64,000 nt of DNA from a gamma proteobacterium symbiont of Ctena orbiculata (GTDB lineage Bacteria > Pseudomonadota > Gammaproteobacteria > Chromatiales > Chromatiaceae), in NCBI GenBank assembly GCA_003058495.1, contig QBVC01000011.1, positions 62,001 through 126,000 on the forward strand, written 5' to 3'. Under the pieces are notes generated by a model that did not search any database, was not told where the DNA came from, and worked only from the letters and a program-made list of their open reading frames with translations. Below are positions 63,960-64,000 of this stretch, one piece after another. Position 1 is the stretch's first letter. Each line of letters opens with the position of its first letter. Both the position numbers and the translations under genes were made by a program.

Positions 63960-64000
63960 GGTCGTCTTCTCTCTTCGTTTTCAATTGCTTTGAGAGAAGT

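Overview
The window looks like the chromosome of a gammaproteobacterial, probably sulfur-oxidising chemolithotroph of the Sedimenticola/Thiodiazotropha/Chromatiales type. This is inference from gene content (RapA, several small c-type cytochromes, a DsrC/TusE-like protein, PhaB, bacteriohemerythrins, many GGDEF proteins, a fused TRAP permease, an outer-membrane cytochrome-porin) and from the high-GC codon use; no rRNA or other taxonomic marker is present. I see no tRNA, rRNA, CRISPR array, phage gene or transposase. Mobile DNA is limited to small MITE/REP-like inverted repeats.

Layout. 1-9.1 kb: 5' part of rapA, a YqhA-type membrane protein, a monoheme cytochrome c, a PCuAC copper chaperone, a HIT-superfamily phosphorylase-like gene, cytochrome c4, an EEP phosphodiesterase and a diguanylate cyclase. 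9.1-10.8 kb (minus strand): a zinc-ribbon protein, CreA, and a DsrC/TusE-like protein with an unusual C-terminal arm. 11-14.9 kb: a glucosylglycerate module in which a GH13_18 phosphorylase converges on a GpgS-like synthase and its HAD phosphatase. 15.4-19.6 kb: an RND efflux adaptor and pump. 19.8-24.4 kb: phaB, a DRE-TIM aldolase, and a USP plus fused TRAP permease with no adjacent binding protein. 24.4-25.7 kb: 1.3 kb without a credible gene. 25.7-28.6 kb: hemerythrin, L-serine dehydratase and an unknown acidic protein.

28.9-33.8 kb: a suf Fe-S operon (sufB-C-D, sufT-like, sufA-like, sufE) lacking the desulfurase sufS. 33.9-38.7 kb: a soluble CZB chemoreceptor, a SIMPL protein, and a split-Aer operon (PAS, membrane CZB chemoreceptor, PAS) whose first PAS gene carries a -1 frameshift in a T run. 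38.7-42.6 kb: PsiE, an overlapping pair of an E1-like ThiF enzyme and a FeeM/exosortase-associated acyltransferase, and a membrane diguanylate cyclase. 42.6-48.3 kb: a three-gene ABC exporter (ATPase, FtsX-type permease, HlyD adaptor) and two small envelope proteins. 49-51 kb: a Cyc2-like fused cytochrome-porin followed by a periplasmic diheme cytochrome c, a candidate extracellular electron-uptake conduit. 51-59.8 kb: envelope proteins of unknown role, a second hemerythrin, DNA polymerase IV, DUF429, a REC-REC-GGDEF regulator and another diguanylate cyclase. 59.9-64 kb: tonB-exbD-exbB and a TonB-dependent receptor with a very acidic insertion.

Common themes are electron transfer and oxygen/redox sensing (c-type cytochromes, Cyc2-like porin, hemerythrins, Aer-like PAS proteins), c-di-GMP signalling (four GGDEF proteins), Fe-S biogenesis and export/uptake across the envelope. 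The most attractive leads for new biology are the Cyc2-like conduit, the ThiF-acyltransferase pair without an exosortase, the split-Aer operon, and the acidic-loop receptor with its own TonB system.
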